Below, one piece after another: positions 5,951-9,425 of a stretch of DNA of 9,425 nucleotides. How positions within the stretch are numbered: the stretch's first letter is position 1; every line of letters starts with the position of its first letter. The position numbers and the translations under genes are program-made. The DNA is from Atribacterota bacterium (GTDB taxonomy: Bacteria > Atribacterota > Phoenicimicrobiia > Phoenicimicrobiales > Phoenicimicrobiaceae): assembly GCA_030666935.1 (NCBI GenBank), contig DAOUWX010000053.1, forward strand, positions 1 to 9,425, read 5' to 3'. The notes under the pieces were generated by a model. It was not told the DNA's origin and ran no database searches. It was given only the letters and a program-made list of their open reading frames with translations.

Positions 5951-7438
5951 ATGAAAGCAGATGTAACAATTATAGGCGGAGGAGTAATTGGGACAGTAAT
6001 TGCCCGAGAATTATCCAGATATAATCTAAATATAATTCTTTTAGAAAAAGAAGATGATGTAGCCATGGGGACCAGTAAGGGCAATTTGGGAATTATTCAT
6101 GCCGGTTATAACGCAGATTTTAATACTTTAAAAGGCTGGTTAAACATCAAAAGTAATTCTATGTTTGATAAATTATGCCAGGATTTGAAAGTTCCTTTTA
6201 AAAGAATAGGTTCACTCGTGATAGGTTTCAGCGAGAAAGATCTAAAAAAATTGAAAGAATTAAAGGAAAATGGGGAGAAGAATAACCTAAAAAATTTAGA
6301 AATAGTTACTGGTGATAAATTATTTAAATTAGAGCCAAATTTGAATCATAAAGCGAAATATGCCCTTTATGCTCCTTCTGCCGGAATTATTTCTCCCTAC
6401 AAATTTACCATTGCCCTAGCTGATAATTCAGTAGTAAATGGAGTTAAAGTATTACTGGAAACAGAGGCGATAGACCTTAAATGTGAAAATGATCAGGTGG
6501 TTAGTGTATTAACCAACAAAGGAATAATTAATACCAGGATAGTAATAAATGCTGCCGGGTTATACGCTGGCGAGGTAGCTAAAGCTGCTGGATATAATTT
6601 TAGGATAAATCCTTTAAAAGGTGAATATCAGTTGTTTGATAAAAAATGGGGTAGCTTGGTGAATCATGTTCTTTTCCCTATACCAACTAAACTGTCAAAA
6701 GGTATTGTAATATCTCCTTCAGTTCATGGAAATCTATTGATAGGTCCTAATTGTTATCCGGTGAAGAAAAAAGATGACTTGGCTACAACTGAAACCGGAA
6801 TGGATGAAATATATACCGAAGCTAAAAAATTGATTTCTCATCTTCCCGATCAGGATACGGTAACTTCTTTTTCTGGCTTGAGAGCAACCATTGAAGGGAG
6901 AGAAGACTTTATTATTGAAGCCTCTAAAAAGATTAAGGGGTTTATCAATGTGGCGGGTATTAAATCTCCGGGTCTAAGTGCTGCTCCTGCTATTGCAGAA
7001 ATGGTATTAAGCATTTTAAAAGAAGTGGCAAGTAAAATTTTTCCTAAATTAGAATTAAATTACCAAGATAATTTTGTGGAAACTTTAAATGAGCTACCGA
7101 GATTAGCGGATTATTTAAATAAGATAGAAGAATGGCAGGAGATAATTGAAAAAGATTCTGATTATGGAGAAATTATCTGCCGATGTGAAAATATAAGTAA
7201 AGGAGAGATAATAGAGGCTGTTCAACAGCCGGTGCCTGCCAGAAGTCTTGATGCCATTAAAAGAAGGACCAGGGCAGGGATGGGCCGATGCCAGGGAGGT
7301 TTTTGCAGTCCCAGAGTTTTAAGAATTTTATCCGAAGAATTGAAAATTCCTTTCTTAAAGGTAACCAAAAAAGGATTGGGATCAGAAATTTTAAAGACCA
7401 TGACCAAAGATATGGTAGAAAAAGGGGATAAAATTTAA
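5951..7438 (+). CDS. GlpA-like FAD-dependent oxidoreductase with C-terminal BFD [2Fe-2S] domain
   Basis: Flavoprotein dehydrogenase related to the anaerobic glycerol-3-phosphate dehydrogenase A subunit and the NAD(P)/FAD-dependent oxidoreductases annotated beside it. The 495 residues start with an FAD-binding Rossmann motif (IIGGGVIG, 7-14). NLGIIHAGY (45-53), the substrate-domain motif SGLRATIEG (308-316) and the FAD-closing stretch GIKSPGLSAAPAIAE (336-350) follow. A BFD-like domain at about 408-460 carries four cysteines in the pattern C410-x-C412 ... C447-x4-C452, suited to a [2Fe-2S] cluster. ATG 5951 is preceded 7 bases upstream by GAGGAG (5938-5943). The stop is one base before the start of the next flavoprotein, so the two are translationally coupled and probably form a complex. 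Oxidation of glycerol 3-phosphate or another 2-hydroxy compound is possible; the substrate cannot be read from sequence. It has no signal peptide and is cytoplasmic or membrane-associated through partners. Confidence 0.9.
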   Translation: MKADVTIIGGGVIGTVIARELSRYNLNIILLEKEDDVAMGTSKGNLGIIHAGYNADFNTLKGWLNIKSNSMFDKLCQDLKVPFKRIGSLVIGFSEKDLKKLKELKENGEKNNLKNLEIVTGDKLFKLEPNLNHKAKYALYAPSAGIISPYKFTIALADNSVVNGVKVLLETEAIDLKCENDQVVSVLTNKGIINTRIVINAAGLYAGEVAKAAGYNFRINPLKGEYQLFDKKWGSLVNHVLFPIPTKLSKGIVISPSVHGNLLIGPNCYPVKKKDDLATTETGMDEIYTEAKKLISHLPDQDTVTSFSGLRATIEGREDFIIEASKKIKGFINVAGIKSPGLSAAPAIAEMVLSILKEVASKIFPKLELNYQDNFVETLNELPRLADYLNKIEEWQEIIEKDSDYGEIICRCENISKGEIIEAVQQPVPARSLDAIKRRTRAGMGRCQGGFCSPRVLRILSEELKIPFLKVTKKGLGSEILKTMTKDMVEKGDKI

Positions 7439-7439
7439 G

Positions 7440-8699
7440 ATGAAATTAAAATGTGATTTAGCGATTATCGGAGGAGGCCCTGCCGGTATGGCTGTTGCTT
7501 TAGAAGCTAAAAAAAACGGGGTAGAAAATATTCTGCTTTTAGAAAGAGATAAATATCTGGGAGGAATTCTTTCCCAATGTATCCATAAGGGATTTGGCCT
7601 GCAATATTTCAAGAAGGAACTAACAGGACCGGAATATGCCGATAAATTTATTTCTCAAATCAAACAACATAAAATCAATATAAAAACCGGAACGATGGTT
7701 CTAAAAATAACTTCCGAAAAACAGATTATAGCTTTAAATCGAGATGATGGATTATTGTATATTAATGCCAAAGCTATTGTTCTGGCTATGGGTTGCCGGG
7801 AAAGGACCAGAGAGGCGATTGCTATAGCCGGTAGTAGACCTGCTGGGATATTTACCGCCGGTACAGCCCAAAGATATATTAATATAGAAGGTTATATGCC
7901 TGGTCGAGAGGTAGTAATTCTTGGTTCAGACGATATCGGAATAATTATGGCTCGGAAGATATACTTGGAGGGGGCAAAAGTTAAAGCAGTTTTGGAAACC
8001 ATGCCCTTTTCTACCGGGTTAATCTGCAATAAAATGCAGTATTTAGATGATTTTAATATTCCATTAAAATTTAATCATACTATAATTAATATCGAGGGTA
8101 AAAAGAGAGTAGAAAAAATTACCATTGCCCGGGTGGATAAAAAAATGAAAGTAATTCCCGGTACTGAAGAAGAAATAAGTTGTGATACTATCCTTTTATC
8201 TGTGGGTTTAATTCCTGAAAATGAATTATCTACAGAAGTGGGAATTAAATTAGATCAAGCAACCAGGGGTCCTATAGTAAATGAGAACCGGGAAACAGAA
8301 ATAGAAGGAATTTTTGCCTGCGGTAATGTGCTCCATGTGCATGATTTAGCTGATTTTGTAACCGAAGAAGGGGAGATTACAGGACGTGCAGTGAGCAAAT
8401 ACCTTAAAAATGAAAGAAGGCATCGTCCTCAATCAATAAAAATAATCCCGGGCGACAATATTGATTATGTGATTCCCCAACATATAGAGTATATTATGCC
8501 GGGAAGAAAAAAAGTAAAACTATTTATGAGAGTAAAAAGCCCCTCAGAAACAGTCAGGATTAATTTTAAAGATGATAAAGGTAAAATATTAGCTTCATAT
8601 AAAAAAAAGACCGTGACTCCGGGAGAGATGCTGAATTTTTATCTTCCCGAAATCTTACTAACTGAGCAATTGAAAAGTATAACCGTTTCTATTAAATAA
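7440..8699 (+). CDS. FAD/NAD(P)-binding oxidoreductase, partner of the GlpA-like protein
   Basis: A 419-residue pyridine-nucleotide-disulfide-reductase-like flavoprotein of the kind found directly after GlpA-like genes in many anaerobes. It probably passes electrons between its partner and NAD(P) or another carrier. Visible are the FAD motif IIGGGPAG (9-16), GGILSQCIHKGFGL (41-54), the hallmark AMGCRERTR (116-124), GTAQRYIN (141-148) and a second nucleotide-binding site (161-172). Near the end of the flavin fold comes FACGNVLHVHDLADFVTEEG (292-311), followed by a short beta-rich C-terminal tail (about 340-419). In the second nucleotide site the sequence is LGSDDIG, where GxGxxG is usual: D164 takes the place of the middle glycine. 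The gene begins one base after the upstream stop, with GGGG 12 bases before ATG 7440. The small DUF1667 protein often found as third member is not encoded downstream, where no gene occurs for 512 bases. Confidence 0.9.
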   Translation: MKLKCDLAIIGGGPAGMAVALEAKKNGVENILLLERDKYLGGILSQCIHKGFGLQYFKKELTGPEYADKFISQIKQHKINIKTGTMVLKITSEKQIIALNRDDGLLYINAKAIVLAMGCRERTREAIAIAGSRPAGIFTAGTAQRYINIEGYMPGREVVILGSDDIGIIMARKIYLEGAKVKAVLETMPFSTGLICNKMQYLDDFNIPLKFNHTIINIEGKKRVEKITIARVDKKMKVIPGTEEEISCDTILLSVGLIPENELSTEVGIKLDQATRGPIVNENRETEIEGIFACGNVLHVHDLADFVTEEGEITGRAVSKYLKNERRHRPQSIKIIPGDNIDYVIPQHIEYIMPGRKKVKLFMRVKSPSETVRINFKDDKGKILASYKKKTVTPGEMLNFYLPEILLTEQLKSITVSIK

Positions 8700-8736
8700 G
8701 AGAGTAGTCAATAGAAGAAAGTAGATAGAAACTTAT

Positions 8737-8764
8737 AAAATAAATTTTTACAGGGTTATTTTTT
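8737..8764 (+). terminator. Weak AT-only hairpin after the flavoprotein pair
   Basis: AAAATAA (8737-8743) can pair with TTATTTT (8756-8762), running into a T tract. The stem has no G-C pair, so termination here is possible but poorly supported. Confidence 0.25.
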
Positions 8765-9105
8765 CAATGAAATACAAATTTTTGCAAATATCTTTCCCTT
8801 TCTTTCATTCAAACCAAATAATATTTTCTGCCAGAATCCAAACTTCCTCCATTATTTATCATGCATTTATATCAAAGTCATAATTTTTTAATATAGTCTA
8901 AATAATTTTGTTTAATTCTATATCTGCAATTTATTAGAGCTTCAAGAAAATGATTAGTTAATTTATTAATATGGGAATAGATGAACTTTTTATGTAAATA
9001 TTTTACAATATGTAATTTTTTACTGCGTTGATTCTATATTGTTATATTTTTAAATTATTATTAAGAGTTTGCTTTTAATTTTTAAATAAAAAAACAATAA
9101 AATAT
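8765..9105. other. Gene-free AT-rich spacer
   Basis: About 340 bases without a supportable gene on either strand. A minus-strand frame from 9376 to 9050 crosses its right end, but it is a shadow of the dehydrogenase gene. The spacer holds the imperfect third copy of the 14-base repeat (8852-8865) and a cluster of TGTAAA/TTTACA inverted repeats (8993-9015). Otherwise nothing was recognised. Confidence 0.5.
8993..9015. promoter_or_regulatory. Overlapping inverted repeats, candidate distal operator
   Basis: TGTAAA-TAT-TTTACA (8993-9007) overlaps TTACA-ATA-TGTAA (9003-9015). The second resembles the palindrome at 9145-9159 with two bases missing from the centre, and lies about 140 bases before it. 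A pair of related sites flanking a promoter could serve one regulator through looping, though the AT richness makes chance plausible. Confidence 0.3.
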
Positions 9106-9133
9106 TTGACAAGTTATGAAAATATGATATCAT
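9106..9133 (+). promoter_or_regulatory. Sigma-70-type promoter of the dehydrogenase gene
   Basis: TTGACA (9106-9111, full consensus) and TATCAT (9128-9133, five of six) are separated by 16 bases. The expected start point is near 9140, giving a leader of about 70 bases. Confidence 0.65.
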
Positions 9134-9144
9134 TGATAATATAG

Positions 9145-9159
9145 TTACATAATATGTAA
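9145..9159. promoter_or_regulatory. 15-base palindrome just after the transcription start, candidate repressor site
   Basis: TTACATA-A-TATGTAA has two perfect 7-base arms around a central A. It begins about five bases after the expected start point, a classic place for a repressor to block transcription. The regulator is not identifiable from this window. Confidence 0.45.
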
Positions 9160-9211
9160 TAATATACACATTAATCTTTAAGGTAGTTAATAATTTAAAA
9201 GAAGGGAAAAA

Positions 9212-9425
9212 ATGAAAGCAGCTGTAGTAAATAAAAAAACGGGTAAACCGGAACTTATTGAAATACCGGTTCCAGAAATTGGTAATGAAGAAATACTCTT
9301 TAAACCTATGGCTTGTGGGGTTTGTGGAAGTGATGTTATTGAATGGAATATAAAGGGACCGGGAAGCTTTGGTCACGAACCTGCAGGATATGTGGTTAAA
9401 GTAGGTAAAAATGTAAAAAATGTAA
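9212..9425 (+). CDS. Zinc-dependent medium-chain alcohol/polyol dehydrogenase (3' truncated)
   Basis: N-terminal 71 residues of an NAD(P)-dependent MDR-family dehydrogenase that oxidises a secondary alcohol or polyol; the rest lies beyond the window. The start MKAAVV is typical. CGVCGSD (35-41) supplies the catalytic zinc ligand C38, and GHEPAG (54-59) supplies H55 and E56. The linker between them is short (about 13 residues), as in sorbitol/threonine-dehydrogenase-like members that lack the longer loop of classic alcohol dehydrogenases. ATG 9212 is preceded 5 bases upstream by GAAGGG (9201-9206), and the gene has its own promoter (9106-9133) and adjoining palindrome, so it starts a new transcription unit. 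The neighbouring sugar genes suggest a sugar alcohol as substrate, but this is inference. Confidence 0.88.
   Translation, partial: MKAAVVNKKTGKPELIEIPVPEIGNEEILFKPMACGVCGSDVIEWNIKGPGSFGHEPAGYVVKVGKNVKNV

Noticed and set aside
7222..7612. Two overlapping minus-strand open frames across the flavoprotein junction
   Set aside because: Both are antisense to the BFD domain and the FAD motif of the two flavoproteins, and neither has recognisable features.
9050..9376. 108-codon open frame on the minus strand at the right end
   Set aside because: It overlaps the dehydrogenase N terminus, whose zinc-ligand motifs are clear. Its translation is rich in Phe, Ile, Tyr and Asn, as expected from AT-rich spacer DNA.

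Overview
The window is an AT-rich bacterial chromosome segment in which every supported gene lies on the plus strand. It is devoted to the uptake and breakdown of sugars or polyols. The mix of an ABC sugar permease, a Pseudomonas stutzeri-type L-rhamnose isomerase, a GlpA-like flavoprotein with a BFD iron-sulfur domain and a RuBisCO-like protein fits an anaerobic fermentative bacterium. Atribacterota, Thermotogota or a low-GC Firmicute are guesses; the sequence alone does not settle the phylum. No RNA gene, CRISPR array, insertion sequence or attachment site was found.

Unit 1 (1-2839) is the 3' part of a sugar-utilisation operon. It holds the C-terminal two thirds or so of a MalG-type ABC permease, a ribokinase-family sugar kinase (real start TTG 650) and a RhaI-type L-rhamnose/aldose isomerase with all its metal ligands. 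The logical flow is import, aldose-ketose isomerisation, then phosphorylation.

A 536-base gap (2840-3375) follows. Its first half may hold a decayed reading frame on the minus strand. Its second half holds a textbook promoter (TTGAAA-17 bp-TATAAT, 3177-3205) directly abutted by a perfect 20-bp palindrome (3157-3176).

Unit 2 (3376-5721) is a SorC-family sugar-phosphate-responsive regulator followed 66 bases later by a form IV RuBisCO-like protein, closed by a good intrinsic terminator (5752-5790). The RuBisCO-like protein keeps the carbamylated-lysine/Mg site and the first phosphate site. It has lost the residues that hold the second phosphate of RuBP and one of the two active-site lysines. 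It is therefore not a carbon-fixing RuBisCO, and probably does enolisation-type chemistry on a monophosphorylated sugar-derived substrate that is not known. This is the most interesting part of the window.

Unit 3 (5951-8699) is a tightly coupled pair: a GlpA-like FAD oxidoreductase with a C-terminal [2Fe-2S]-type BFD domain, and an FAD/NAD-binding partner. The small DUF1667 protein that commonly completes this trio is not present downstream. A 14-base direct repeat lies upstream of the pair.

After a 512-base gap, unit 4 starts with its own promoter (TTGACA-16 bp-TATCAT) and a 15-base palindrome. It encodes the N terminus of a zinc-dependent medium-chain alcohol/polyol dehydrogenase, cut by the window end. 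The four units read as neighbouring, separately controlled modules for carbohydrate breakdown; whether they share one substrate cannot be decided from this window.
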